DNA of 64,000 nt, from contig NZ_NEVM01000005.1 of the NCBI RefSeq assembly GCF_002261225.1, forward strand, positions 1,178,001 to 1,242,000. The letters run 5' to 3'. Origin of the DNA: Bordetella genomosp. 10 (GTDB lineage Bacteria; Pseudomonadota; Gammaproteobacteria; Burkholderiales; Burkholderiaceae_B). Numbering within the stretch: the stretch's first letter is position 1; the number at the start of each line of letters is the position of its first letter. Under the pieces are notes generated by a model. That model was not told where the DNA came from. It ran no database searches and saw nothing but the letters and a program-made list of their open reading frames with translations. This document shows positions 8,478-16,742 of this stretch, one piece after another. Both the position numbers and the translations under genes were made by a program.

Positions 8478-9263
8478 ATGGACAACATCTGGCGACAGCG
8501 CTTCGGCGCGGGGTATCAACGGCAGTCCTGGCCCGTCATGGGATGGGGCAAGCGCTATCGCGGCGGCCAGCGGGAGATCTGGCACAGCCATGAACAAGGC
8601 CAACTGGTCTATCCCGGCCAGGGCGTGGTGCGCGTGCTGACCTCCGTCGGCGCATGGACGGTCACGCCGGTCCAGGGCTTGTGGATCGCCTCGGGCGTGG
8701 ACCACGAGTTGCACATGATCGGCGCCGTGCATCTGCTGACCCTGCGCGTCGAACCGGACGCCGCGCCCTGGCTGTGGCCGGAGTGCCGGCTCGTCGAGGT
8801 CCAGCCCCTGTTGCGCGAACTGCTGCTGGCCATGACCGCCGATCCCTTCGAGTATGCCGCGGACAGCAACGCCGCGCTGATCGCGCCGCTGGCGCTGCGT
8901 TGCCTGGGCAGCGCGGCGACGCTCGATCATGGCAAGCTGCCCCTGCCGTCCGACAAGCGGCTGCTGCGCGTGTGCGAGATGCTGATGCAATCGCCCGCCA
9001 GCGACAACACGCTGGAACATCTCAGCACCCTGGTCGGCGCCAGCGCGCGCACCCTGGCGCGCCTGTTCCAGGCCGAGACGGGATTGACCTTCGGCCAATG
9101 GCGGCGCCAGTTGCGCCTGTCCGAAGCCGTGTGCCAGCTCTCGCTGGGCGCGTCCGTGTCCAGCGTGGCGCGGGGCCTGGGCTACGCCAATCCGAATGCC
9201 TTCACCGCCATGTTCCGCAAGGCGCTGGGCGCGCCGCCGCAACGGTATATGCGCGGCCTGTAA
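8478..9263 (+). CDS. AraC-family regulator, likely activator of the adjacent siderophore receptor
   Basis: It has an N-terminal cupin-like sensor domain (EIWHSHEQGQLVYPGQGVV) and a C-terminal double helix-turn-helix (TLEHLSTLVGASARTLARLF, then SVSSVARGLGYANPNAFTAMF, ending in RYM). AraC regulators paired with siderophore receptors usually use the ferric siderophore as inducer (PchR, AlcR). The start is uncertain: ATG 8478 begins the conserved sensor region (261 aa). ATG 8415, with GAGTGG upstream, or TTG 8388 would add 21-30 residues with no recognisable feature. It is transcribed away from the receptor gene. Confidence 0.88.
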   Translation: MDNIWRQRFGAGYQRQSWPVMGWGKRYRGGQREIWHSHEQGQLVYPGQGVVRVLTSVGAWTVTPVQGLWIASGVDHELHMIGAVHLLTLRVEPDAAPWLWPECRLVEVQPLLRELLLAMTADPFEYAADSNAALIAPLALRCLGSAATLDHGKLPLPSDKRLLRVCEMLMQSPASDNTLEHLSTLVGASARTLARLFQAETGLTFGQWRRQLRLSEAVCQLSLGASVSSVARGLGYANPNAFTAMFRKALGAPPQRYMRGL

Positions 9264-9381
9264 GGGCGGGTTTGTTCGGGCTCGCTGAACAGTGTTTTCC
9301 ACCAGGCGGCTTTCTTGAAATCCGCCGGCGCGGCAGCATGTAGTGTCGCGTCCCGAATTCAGACCCTAGGAATCCCCCCGC

Positions 9382-10488
9382 ATGTCGACCACCTGCAGAT
9401 TGAGCGCGTGCTGGAAAGAACGCCGCCCCCTCGTGCCCGGCGCCGTCCGCCGCTGGCTGGGCCTGGACGCCATCGCGCGCTCGCGCCTGGTCCAGGGGTC
9501 GGCCCAGCATGACGGCGAACGCTTCCGCAATGCCGCGCCGGCGCCCGTCGAAGGACTGGGCAAGATGCTGCGCATCGCCTGGAACATGCTGCTGCACAAG
9601 CCCAGGGACACGACGCCGGCCGGCGCCATTCCGATCGACGCGCTGACCCGCGAACAACTGGCCGCGGCGCCGGACCGGAGCCTGTATCGCCTGGGCCATT
9701 CCACGCTGCTGTTCAAGCTGCACGGCCAGTTCTGGCTGACCGACCCGGTGTTCGGCGAACGCGCGTCGCCCTTCCGGTCCATGGGTCCGCGCCGTTTCCA
9801 TGCGCCGCCCATCGCGCCAGAAGAGCTGCCGCCGCTGCGCGCCGTGATTCTTTCCCACGATCATTACGACCATCTCGACCGCGATACCGTCCTCGCGCTG
9901 GCCGACAGGACGGAAGTCTTCCTGACGACGCTGGGCGTGGGCGACCGCCTGATCGAATGGGGCATCCCCGCGCATCGGGTCAGGCAATTCGACTGGTGGA
10001 GCGGCATCACGCTGGACGGCGTGACGCTGACCGCGGCGCCGGCGCAGCACTTTTCCGGGCGCGGCCTGCTGGACCGCGACCGCACGCTATGGGCGTCGTG
10101 GGTGATCGACGACGGCGAGGTGCGCGTCTTCTTCAGCGGCGACACGGGCTATTTCGACGGCTTCCAGGAGATCGGCGAAAGGCTCGGCCCCTTCGACGTC
10201 ACCTTCATCGAGACAGGCGCCTATGACGCGCAATGGCCCTACGTCCACATGCAGCCCGAGGAAACGGTGCAGGCCCACGTCGACCTGCGCGGACGCTGGC
10301 TGGTGCCCATCCACAACGGCACCTTCGACCTGGCCATGCACCGCTGGCAGGACCCGTTCGAGCGCGTGACCGCCATCGCGCGTCCGCGCGGCGTCATGCT
10401 GTCGACGCCGCGCATGGGGGAACGCCTGGACCTGTCCGCGCCGCAGGCCGGCAGCGCCTGGTGGCGCGAAGTGCCGGCGTCGCGCTGA
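9382..10488 (+). CDS. metallo-beta-lactamase-fold hydrolase (UlaG/NAPE-PLD-like)
   Basis: The 368-residue protein has the metal-binding motif SHDHYDHLD (HxHxDH type) near residue 160, FFSGDTGYFDGF near 250 and the final histidine in VPIHNGTFDLAMH near 310. These are the marks of zinc hydrolases of the UlaG-like / N-acylphosphatidylethanolamine phospholipase D-like branch. There is no clear signal peptide, so it is probably cytoplasmic or peripherally membrane-bound. It stands alone and ends 12 nt before the convergent DUF2809 gene. The substrate is unknown. Confidence 0.88.
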   Translation: MSTTCRLSACWKERRPLVPGAVRRWLGLDAIARSRLVQGSAQHDGERFRNAAPAPVEGLGKMLRIAWNMLLHKPRDTTPAGAIPIDALTREQLAAAPDRSLYRLGHSTLLFKLHGQFWLTDPVFGERASPFRSMGPRRFHAPPIAPEELPPLRAVILSHDHYDHLDRDTVLALADRTEVFLTTLGVGDRLIEWGIPAHRVRQFDWWSGITLDGVTLTAAPAQHFSGRGLLDRDRTLWASWVIDDGEVRVFFSGDTGYFDGFQEIGERLGPFDVTFIETGAYDAQWPYVHMQPEETVQAHVDLRGRWLVPIHNGTFDLAMHRWQDPFERVTAIARPRGVMLSTPRMGERLDLSAPQAGSAWWREVPASR

Positions 10489-10500
10489 AGCGGCCAGGAT

Positions 10501-10902
10501 TCAGGTTCCGGGACGCGCAAGCGCCGCCCGCCGGCGCTGCAAGGGAAGCTCGATCGCCAGCACGGCGATCCCGCCCAGCGCGTAGGCCGCGACATCCCAC
10601 CAGTCGGCGGTGCTGCCCAGGACGATGCGCAAGACGGGATTCGGGATGCGCCAGCCCATCCGGGCCACGATGTATTGGCCCAGTTCCACCGCGGCGCCTA
10701 CGCCGAAGGCCAGGCCGGCGAGCAGCGGCGCGGGAGCGCGCAACGCCGTCTTGAACACGTAGTACACCCAGATCACCGCCAGCGTATCGCCCAGGAAGCT
10801 GCGCACCCAGCCCCAGCGCGCGCCGGCGGTGGCGAGCACGGCCAGGACGACGAACAGCAGGACGGCGGCGGCCAGGGCGCGCGGATCGAAGCGGATTTTC
10901 AT
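10501..10902 (-). CDS. DUF2809 / VanZ-like small membrane protein
   Basis: The 133-residue protein has about four hydrophobic helices (LAAAVLLFVVLAVLATAGA, TLAVIWVYYVF, LLAGLAFGVGAAVELGQYI, VAAYALGGIAVLAIEL). The motif STADWWDVAAYALG is typical of the DUF2809/VanZ-like group, whose role is not established. A basic tail follows the last helix. The start at 10902 leaves only a short gap to the LysR stop at 10927, so the two may be cotranscribed. Confidence 0.78.
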   Translation of the reverse strand: MKIRFDPRALAAAVLLFVVLAVLATAGARWGWVRSFLGDTLAVIWVYYVFKTALRAPAPLLAGLAFGVGAAVELGQYIVARMGWRIPNPVLRIVLGSTADWWDVAAYALGGIAVLAIELPLQRRRAALARPGT

Positions 10903-10926
10903 GGGCGCGATCGTAACCCGGCCGCG

Positions 10927-11820
10927 TCACGCCGGCGCCTTGCCCCGGCGCATCAGGTCGATGTAGCGCTGCGCGCCCAGGCCCAGCGGTCTTTCGCGCG
11001 ACCAGACCACGTCGACCCACAGCGGGCGTTCGTTGGTGATGTTGTCGAAGGGAATCTCCACCAGGGCGCCCGCGCTCACCAGCGGCCGCACCAGGCTCTG
11101 CGGCAGATAGGCCCAGCCCAGGCCGCCCTGCACCAGGCGCAGCGTGGCCAGGTGATTGTCGGTGCGCCAGATGTGCCGCGACAGCGCGAAGCGGGGATCC
11201 AGTTGCTCCGGGCTTCGGCTCGCCACCACGATCTGCCGCAGCTCGATCAGGTCCTCCATCCGCAAGGGGCCGCGACGCGACCACGCGCGGTGGGTCTCCG
11301 GGTCCGCGACGGCGACCAGGATTTCCTCGCCGAGCTCCTGGAAAGCCTCGCGCTCGTCCATATGGGCACGCTCGAAGACCAGGGCCAATTGCACGCAGCC
11401 CTCGTGCATCATGCGCAGGGCGTCCTCCTGCGGCGCCGTGACGACCTCCACCTCCAGCGACGGATATTCCGCCGCCAGCACGGTCAGCGGCAGGCTCCAG
11501 GGCGTCGACATCAGTTCGGGCGCGATGGCCAGGGTCAGCCGCTGCTCCAGCCCCCGGTGCAGCGCCAGGGCATGGGTGTCCAGTTGCCGCAACTGGCTGG
11601 CGATCTGCCGCGCCAGCGGCTCCAGCGAGCGGGCGGCATCGGTGGCGCGCGGCTCGCGCCCTTCCCTGTCGAAGAGCTTCAGGTCCAGTCCGGCTTCCAG
11701 TTGGGCGATGGCCATGCTGACCGCTGACGGCACCCGCCCGAGCAGCCGGGCCGCCGCGGAGAACGAGCCGCTGTCCAGGACCGCCAGGAAGATCCGGATG
11801 TTGTCGCTGGAAAAGATCAT
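10927..11820 (-). CDS. LysR-family transcriptional regulator
   Basis: The 297-residue regulator has an N-terminal winged helix (IFLAVLDSGSFSAAARLLGR, then VSMAIAQLEAGLDLKLFDR) and a substrate-binding-like effector domain from about residue 90. It diverges from the PACE efflux gene at 11942. In characterised systems (AceR/AceI) such a regulator induces the efflux gene when its substrate is present. The 120-bp gap holds an interrupted palindrome with arms ATAAA/TTTAT (about 11830-11856), a plausible LysR box. Confidence 0.92.
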   Translation of the reverse strand: MIFSSDNIRIFLAVLDSGSFSAAARLLGRVPSAVSMAIAQLEAGLDLKLFDREGREPRATDAARSLEPLARQIASQLRQLDTHALALHRGLEQRLTLAIAPELMSTPWSLPLTVLAAEYPSLEVEVVTAPQEDALRMMHEGCVQLALVFERAHMDEREAFQELGEEILVAVADPETHRAWSRRGPLRMEDLIELRQIVVASRSPEQLDPRFALSRHIWRTDNHLATLRLVQGGLGWAYLPQSLVRPLVSAGALVEIPFDNITNERPLWVDVVWSRERPLGLGAQRYIDLMRRGKAPA

Positions 11821-11941
11821 CGTCTATCAATAAAACTGAAAGATTCTGACTTTATACATCAATTATTCGCGCATAAAGTGCGTGGTCATGGAGGCCAAGA
11901 CCGGGCTACCCGGCGCGGACCCTCGATACCGGAGCACAACA

Positions 11942-12373
11942 ATGCAAGGCATCAAACGGCGTATCGTCTACGTCGCCATCTACGAAGCGATCGCGATCGC
12001 GGTCACCACCCTGGGCTTGTCGGTCTTCTCCGACAAAAGCGCGGCGCACGCCAGCATCGCCGCCGTCGCGTCCACGACCGTGGCCATCGTCTGGAACCTG
12101 GTCTTCAACTACCTGTTCGAGCGCTGGGAAGCGCGCCAGACGACCAAGGGCCGCAGCCTGCGCCGCCGCGTCGCGCACGCGATCGGTTTCGAGGGCGGCC
12201 TGGTCGTCGTGCTGGTCCCCCTGTTCGCCTGGTGGATGGGCATCTCCCTGCTCAGCGCCTTCGTCCTCGACCTCGGCCTGATCGTCTTCTTCCTGCTCTA
12301 CACCTTCGTCTACAACCTCTGCTTCGACAAAATCTTCGGCCTCCCCGACAGCGCACGCTCCCCGCAATCGTGA
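11942..12373 (+). CDS. PACE-family multidrug efflux protein (AceI-like)
   Basis: The 143-residue inner-membrane protein has four helices in two repeated helix pairs (bacterial transmembrane pair domain). Helix 1 carries the YEA motif whose glutamate is essential in AceI; WNLVFNYLFERWE and YNLCFDKIFG end the two repeats. PACE proteins export biocides such as chlorhexidine and short diamines. ATG 11942 is chosen because it starts directly before helix 1; the 20 upstream in-frame residues are not conserved-looking. It is controlled, by position, by the divergent LysR. Confidence 0.9.
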   Translation: MQGIKRRIVYVAIYEAIAIAVTTLGLSVFSDKSAAHASIAAVASTTVAIVWNLVFNYLFERWEARQTTKGRSLRRRVAHAIGFEGGLVVVLVPLFAWWMGISLLSAFVLDLGLIVFFLLYTFVYNLCFDKIFGLPDSARSPQS

Positions 12374-12403
12374 CGGCCGCCCGCGCGAGCCGGCGGTCGC
12401 CGC

Positions 12404-12709
12404 CTATATGGTGGGCGCGTGATCCTTGGGTTTCACGACGGCGGAAATGGAAACGCCCAATGCCTCCATCACCCGGCGAAGCGTGTGATAGCTGGGATTC
12501 GAGCCTGGCGCCAGGACGCGATAAAGATTGGTGCGAGACAACCCCGTGCCCTTGGAAATTTCACCGATTCCTCGCGCGCGGGCGACATCGCCCAAGGCCT
12601 GCAAGAAAGCATCGGGATCGTCCTCCTGAGCCGCGAGCGCCAGATAGTGCGCGATCGTCTCGTCATCCGTAAGGTAGTTTGCCGGATCGAAGTCTCGTAG
12701 ATAAGTCAT
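12404..12709 (-). CDS. antitoxin of type II TA pair (addiction-module antidote, HTH)
   Basis: The 101-residue protein starts MTYLRDFDPANYL. It has a helix-turn-helix in the C-terminal half (ISKGTGLSRTNLYRVLAPG) followed by YHTLRRVMEALGVSISA, the typical layout of the HigA-like family found downstream of RelE-type killers. Its start overlaps the toxin stop (ATGA), so toxin is translated first. It should neutralise the toxin and repress the pair. Confidence 0.88.
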   Translation of the reverse strand: MTYLRDFDPANYLTDDETIAHYLALAAQEDDPDAFLQALGDVARARGIGEISKGTGLSRTNLYRVLAPGSNPSYHTLRRVMEALGVSISAVVKPKDHAPTI

Positions 12710-13020
12710 TTGACCGCACTCCCTTTCAATTCCCCCCACAGACGCTTCGCGGCCGCAATGTCGCGGGTCTGGCTCTTCTTGTCTCCGCCGCATAGCAACA
12801 GATAAACCACGTCGTTCTCTCTGGTGTAGTACACCCGATAGCCCGCGCCTTCATGGATACGCATCTCGCTGATGCCTTCCCCAACAGGGGCCACATCGCC
12901 GAAATTCCCCATTCTGGCTCGCGCCAGACGACGAATGACATGGGATTTTGCGAGGGGGTCTCGAAGACGCTCGAGCCAGCTCGCAAATACTTCCGTTTCG
13001 CGCAATTTGAGATTCGGCAT
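12706..13020 (-). CDS. RelE/ParE-family toxin (addiction-module killer protein)
   Basis: The 104-residue protein matches the small RelE-like killer family: LRDPLAKSHVIRRLARA, then GNFGDVAPVGEGISEMRIHE, GYRVYYT and LLLCGGDKKSQTRDI. RelE-family members cleave mRNA on the ribosome or poison gyrase; this subgroup is generally assigned to mRNA interference, which is an inference here. The gene order toxin then antitoxin is the reverse of relBE. The pair lies between convergent and divergent chromosomal genes with no other mobile signs. Confidence 0.88.
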   Translation of the reverse strand: MPNLKLRETEVFASWLERLRDPLAKSHVIRRLARARMGNFGDVAPVGEGISEMRIHEGAGYRVYYTRENDVVYLLLCGGDKKSQTRDIAAAKRLWGELKGSAVK

Positions 13021-13188
13021 TGTCGCTCAAAAGGGACAAAAAATAAAGTCACGTTTTTGATGCGAGCAGCGCCTGCGGCGTCGTTACGAGCTTCGACTCC
13101 GCTCACGGACATGTGGTCACGAAACACCATGGGGCGTTCCGCGGCAACGTACCGCGTGCCGCGTGCCGGCAACAGGATCGAAGCGTTC

Positions 13189-14169
13189 TTATGCGACGCG
13201 AACGGCGCTGGCTGCGATGGCGCGCCGGTCCGGCATCATTGTGCAGAGATGCACGCCGGGCGGGATGGGCTTGCGGCGCATGGTGTCGCAGAGGAAATGC
13301 AGGAGATGCTCGGAGCCGCTCGATAGCGCGCGCAACTGGCGGGTGATCAGGCAGATCTCGCGCGACAGGCTGGGCGAGCGCAATTCGCGGAATACGAATT
13401 TCGAGGCGTCGCGCTCGCTGGCCGCCAGCGCGGGCAGCACGCTATAGCGGTTGCCAATGCCCAGCATCGAATACAGCGCGCTGGTGTTGGACACCTCGTC
13501 ATGCGGCGCGTCGAAAAGCGCCGGCTTGCCCGCGTGCGCGCGCAGGTAGGCGCCTATGCCGGTGTCGGAGGAAAATCCGATATAGCTCGACGACTCCAGC
13601 GACTCCCAGCCGATCGGTCCGCTGCCCCGCGCCAGGGGATGGTCGCGCTGGCACACGATGCCGTAGCGGTCCTCGAACAGCGGCGTATAGCTGAGCTCGT
13701 CGTACCCGCGGTAGCGGCTCTCCACCGCGAAGTCGATTTCGCCGTTGGCCACCATCTGTTCGGCCGCTGCGGCGCTGGCGCCGCGCAGCGAAATGGTGAT
13801 GCCGGGATAGGCGACGCGGAAGCCCTCGATGGCGTCGACCAGGAAGTAGTTCACCACCGACGTGATGGCCGCGATGCGGACATGCCCCTGCCGCCCATCC
13901 GACAAGGCCTGCAGGTCGCCGATGGCGCCGTCGAACTGGCCGATCACCCGCATCGCCTCGGCCTTGAAGCTGGCTCCCGCCTGCGTCAGGGCGACGCGCC
14001 GCGTGCTGCGATCGAACAGGCGCACGCCGACCGCTTCCTCGAATTGCTGGATCGTCGAGGTCAATGACGACTGCGTCAGCGACATGCGCGAAGCCGCGAG
14101 CGTGAAGGATCCGGTGTCGGCAACCGCCACGAAGCAGCGCAGATGACGCAAGGAAACGTGGCGTGACAT
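13189..14169 (-). CDS. LysR-family regulator of the aminotransferase-ABC cluster
   Basis: The 326-residue regulator has a winged helix at the start (LRCFVAVADTGSFTLAASRM, then TSTIQQFEEAVGVRLFDRS) and an effector domain with VRIAAITSVVNYFL and IDFAVESRY. It diverges from the aminotransferase-ABC-aldolase-SDR cluster starting at 14397 and is its likely regulator. The 227-bp gap is AT-rich (for example around 14235-14290) and would hold the LysR sites. Confidence 0.92.
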   Translation of the reverse strand: MSRHVSLRHLRCFVAVADTGSFTLAASRMSLTQSSLTSTIQQFEEAVGVRLFDRSTRRVALTQAGASFKAEAMRVIGQFDGAIGDLQALSDGRQGHVRIAAITSVVNYFLVDAIEGFRVAYPGITISLRGASAAAAEQMVANGEIDFAVESRYRGYDELSYTPLFEDRYGIVCQRDHPLARGSGPIGWESLESSSYIGFSSDTGIGAYLRAHAGKPALFDAPHDEVSNTSALYSMLGIGNRYSVLPALAASERDASKFVFRELRSPSLSREICLITRQLRALSSGSEHLLHFLCDTMRRKPIPPGVHLCTMMPDRRAIAASAVRVA

Positions 14170-14276
14170 GGCGCGTGCCGGCTCGATTCAGGACGAAGAC
14201 GAAATGGAAAAACGAAGCGGGAAAGACGATGCGAGCATATATTTGAAAAAACGAATAATCAATAGATGCAAACCAT

Positions 14277-14305
14277 TTGTTTTGACCCACCCACCTGCCT
14301 AGAAT
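14277..14305 (+). promoter_or_regulatory. candidate sigma-70 promoter of the aminotransferase cluster
   Basis: TTGTTT (14277-14282) and TAGAAT (14300-14305) are separated by 17 nt, with the -10 close to consensus. The start point would be near 14312, about 85 nt before the first gene. An AT-rich stretch directly upstream is a good place for LysR binding. Confidence 0.5.
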
Positions 14306-14396
14306 CTGGCGATACGTGTGCCCGTCACCCCTGTAAATAGCGGTTTTTTTCAAAACGACGGTGCACCGCCCACCGACCATGGAGCGCTTCGACCCG

Positions 14397-15563
14397 ATGT
14401 CCCACACCGCGATCCAACCCCTTGCGCCGGACGGCTACCGGCTGCGTCTGCCCGGCCCCACCTTCGTCCCCGAGCGCGTGCTGCAAGCCACCGCGCAACT
14501 GGTGGTCAATCATCGAGGTCCCGAATTCCGCGCCGCGCTGGCGCGCGCGGAAGCCGGCCTGCAACCCATCCTCGGCACCGAGAACCGCATCCTCTTCTAC
14601 GCGGCCTCCGGCAGCGGCATGATGGAAGCCGCCATCGTCAACGTGGCCGGTCCCGGCGACGAGCTGCTGATCGTCACGCACGGCCAGTTCGGCGAACGCT
14701 TCTCGACCATCGCCGAAGCGGTCGGCGCCAAGGCCGACGTGGTGGCCGCGCCCTGGGGCGAGGACATCGACGTCGACGCCGTCGAGGCGCGCCTGCGCGA
14801 GAAGGACTATCGCGCCATGGTGGTCGTGCACAACGAAAGCTCCACCGGCATCGTCGCCGACCTGGCCAGGCTGGGCGCGCTGGTGCGCGACCGTCCCACC
14901 TTGCTGGTGGTGGACTCCGTCAGCGGCCTGGGCGGCATCGAGATGAAGCAGGACGAATGGGGCGTGGACATCCTGGTGTCCGCGTCGCAGAAGGCGCTGA
15001 TGTGCCCGCCCGGGCTGGGCTTGGCGAGCGTCAGCGCCAAGGCCTGGAAAGTGATCCAGGGCGGCGGCCGCCTGCCCTCCTTCTATTGGGATTTCCGCCG
15101 CGCGCTGGCCTCGGCGGAAAAAGGCGAGACGCCGTTCACGCCCGCCGTCGGCCTGGTCGCCGGACTGATCGAGGCGCTGGACATGATCCACGCGGAAGGC
15201 CTGCCCAACGTGCTGGCGCGCCACACGCGCCTGGCCAACGCGCTGCGCGCCGGCGGCGCGGCCATCGGCTTGACCGACTTCGGCCCCGGCAAGCGCAAGT
15301 CCTCCACCGTGGTGGTGTTCGACGTGCCCGCCCCGCTGGACGGGGCCGCCATCGTGCGCGAGCTGTACCAGCGCCATCGCACCGTCATCGCGGGCGCGCG
15401 CAATCGCCTGTCCGGCAAGGTGATCCGCATCGGCACGATGGGCGCCATCGACGCCGACACCATAGGCACGGACCTGGCGCATCTCGAAGACGTGCTGCGC
15501 GTCCTCGGGCACAATCTCACGCCGGGCGCGGGCGTCGCCGCCGCGCGCGCCAGCTTATCCTGA
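14397..15563 (+). CDS. class V PLP-dependent aminotransferase (alanine-glyoxylate aminotransferase family)
   Basis: The 388-residue enzyme starts MSHTAIQPLAPDG. It shows the class V pattern: LPGPTFVPERVLQA, AASGSGMMEAAIVN, VVVHNESSTGI, VVDSVSGLGGI and the PLP lysine in VSASQKALMCPPG. Relatives transfer amino groups from alanine, serine, ureidoglycine or 2-aminoethylphosphonate to a keto acid. The exact donor cannot be told; the TFV start differs from the usual LTPGPL of PhnW. ATG 14397 is preceded by GGAG at 14381-14384; GTG 14361 and ATG 14379 are alternatives. It heads a cluster with an ABC importer, a lyase and an SDR. Confidence 0.88.
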   Translation: MSHTAIQPLAPDGYRLRLPGPTFVPERVLQATAQLVVNHRGPEFRAALARAEAGLQPILGTENRILFYAASGSGMMEAAIVNVAGPGDELLIVTHGQFGERFSTIAEAVGAKADVVAAPWGEDIDVDAVEARLREKDYRAMVVVHNESSTGIVADLARLGALVRDRPTLLVVDSVSGLGGIEMKQDEWGVDILVSASQKALMCPPGLGLASVSAKAWKVIQGGGRLPSFYWDFRRALASAEKGETPFTPAVGLVAGLIEALDMIHAEGLPNVLARHTRLANALRAGGAAIGLTDFGPGKRKSSTVVVFDVPAPLDGAAIVRELYQRHRTVIAGARNRLSGKVIRIGTMGAIDADTIGTDLAHLEDVLRVLGHNLTPGAGVAAARASLS

Positions 15564-15569
15564 ACCTCC

Positions 15570-15660
15570 AGTCCATGCGCCGCCGCACATAGGGATTTTC
15601 CCCCCCAGAGCCTTAAGCAACAATCCTCTCTGGCGGAAACAAGCGGCGCATGGGCTTTTT
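15570..15660 (+). other. structured element between aminotransferase and binding-protein genes (nested hairpins, T-run)
   Basis: CCATGCGCCGC (15573-15583) is perfectly complementary to GCGGCGCATGG (15643-15653). The stem can be extended by three pairs (one G-T) and is followed by TTTTT. Inside lies a second stem, CCAGAG (15605-15610) with CTCTGG (15628-15633), whose loop contains CCTTAAGCAA. The form fits an attenuator or a terminator with a large branched loop that lowers read-through from the aminotransferase gene into the transporter genes. No known riboswitch class was recognised. Confidence 0.55.
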
Positions 15661-15718
15661 CCATCCGACAGGCCGCGCCTTCGGAAACACCGAAAGAAAT
15701 TCAGAAGGCGCACACGAT

Positions 15719-16738
15719 ATGGGGAATGCCATGCAATACAAGAATAGCTGGACGGGCGCGTTGATACTGGCGGGAGCCGCAACGATGGCCACCGTCCCCG
15801 CATGGGCGGCCGGCGGCCACGTCGTGCTCTACTCGGCCAACGACGACACCGTCAACAAACTGATCGCCGACGGCTTCAAGAAGGAAACGGGAATCACGGT
15901 GGACGTCGTCTCCACCGGGTCCGGCGTGCTGTTCCGGCGCGTCATTTCCGAGCAAGGCAATCCACAGGGCGACGTGGTGTGGGGCGTCAGCGCCGCGCTG
16001 CTCAAGCAGAACAGCAAGTATTTCGACGCCCATGCCGCCAAGGGCGCGGACCAGGTGCCGCCGCAATACCGCGATCCGAACAATCTCTGGATCGGCACCA
16101 ACCTGCAAGTGGCGGTCATCAGCCAGAACACCAAGTCCATAGACGCCGCCAAGGGCCCGAAGACCTGGGAAGACCTGATGGATCCGGCGTGGAAAGGCAA
16201 GCTGGCCTACACCGATCCGGCCAACTCGGGCTTCTCCTACGCGACCGCCAGCGGCCTGCTGGGCGCCTGGGGCGACAACGACGCCGCCTGGGCCAAGCTG
16301 AAGAAACTGATCGCCAACACCAAGGTGCTGAATCGTTCCACGCTGGTGTTCGACGGCAACGGCACGGGCGAATATCCCCTGGGCATTTCGCTGGAGTATG
16401 CCGGCTACCTGTGGGCGCACAACGGCGCGCCGGTCAAGGTGACCTACCCCGCCGACGGCACGGTGGCGCTGGCCGAGGGCGCGGCCGTCATCAAGGGCGG
16501 CCCCAACACCGCCAACGCGCGCGCCCTGGTGGACTACCTGGCCAGCAAGTCGACGGAGGAAATGCTGCTGAAGTCGACCTTCCGCCGCCCCGCCCGCCAG
16601 GACGTCCCCCTGAGCGAATCGGGAGGCATGCCGCCCCTGTCGCAGATCAAGCTGCTGCCTTACGACGACGCGAAATGGGAAGCCGCGCGCACCGAGACCT
16701 TGCGCAAGCTGAAGGACATCATCCAGGAAACCCGTTGA
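15719..16738 (+). CDS. periplasmic binding protein of Fbp/Phn-type ABC transporter
   Basis: The 339-residue protein has a signal peptide (hydrophobic core GALILAGAATMATVPAWA, cleavage near AWA-AG). The mature chain belongs to solute-binding family 1 (AfuA/FbpA/PhnS/PotD-like): VVLYSANDD, VDVVSTGSGVLFRRV, WGVSAALL, KTWEDLMDPAWKGKLAY and YPADGTVALAEGAAVIKG. Family members bind ferric iron, 2-aminoethylphosphonate or polyamine-like solutes. The metabolic neighbours here argue for an organic amine rather than iron. ATG 15719 follows AGAAGG with a 10-nt spacer; ATG 15731 with GGGGAA is possible. Confidence 0.9.
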   Translation: MGNAMQYKNSWTGALILAGAATMATVPAWAAGGHVVLYSANDDTVNKLIADGFKKETGITVDVVSTGSGVLFRRVISEQGNPQGDVVWGVSAALLKQNSKYFDAHAAKGADQVPPQYRDPNNLWIGTNLQVAVISQNTKSIDAAKGPKTWEDLMDPAWKGKLAYTDPANSGFSYATASGLLGAWGDNDAAWAKLKKLIANTKVLNRSTLVFDGNGTGEYPLGISLEYAGYLWAHNGAPVKVTYPADGTVALAEGAAVIKGGPNTANARALVDYLASKSTEEMLLKSTFRRPARQDVPLSESGGMPPLSQIKLLPYDDAKWEAARTETLRKLKDIIQETR

Positions 16739-16742
16739 TCGC

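Noticed and set aside
14397..15563. 2-aminoethylphosphonate-pyruvate transaminase (PhnW) assignment
   Set aside because: The N-terminal motif and overall pattern fit the broader alanine-glyoxylate aminotransferase family better, and no phnX follows. A specific name is not supported.
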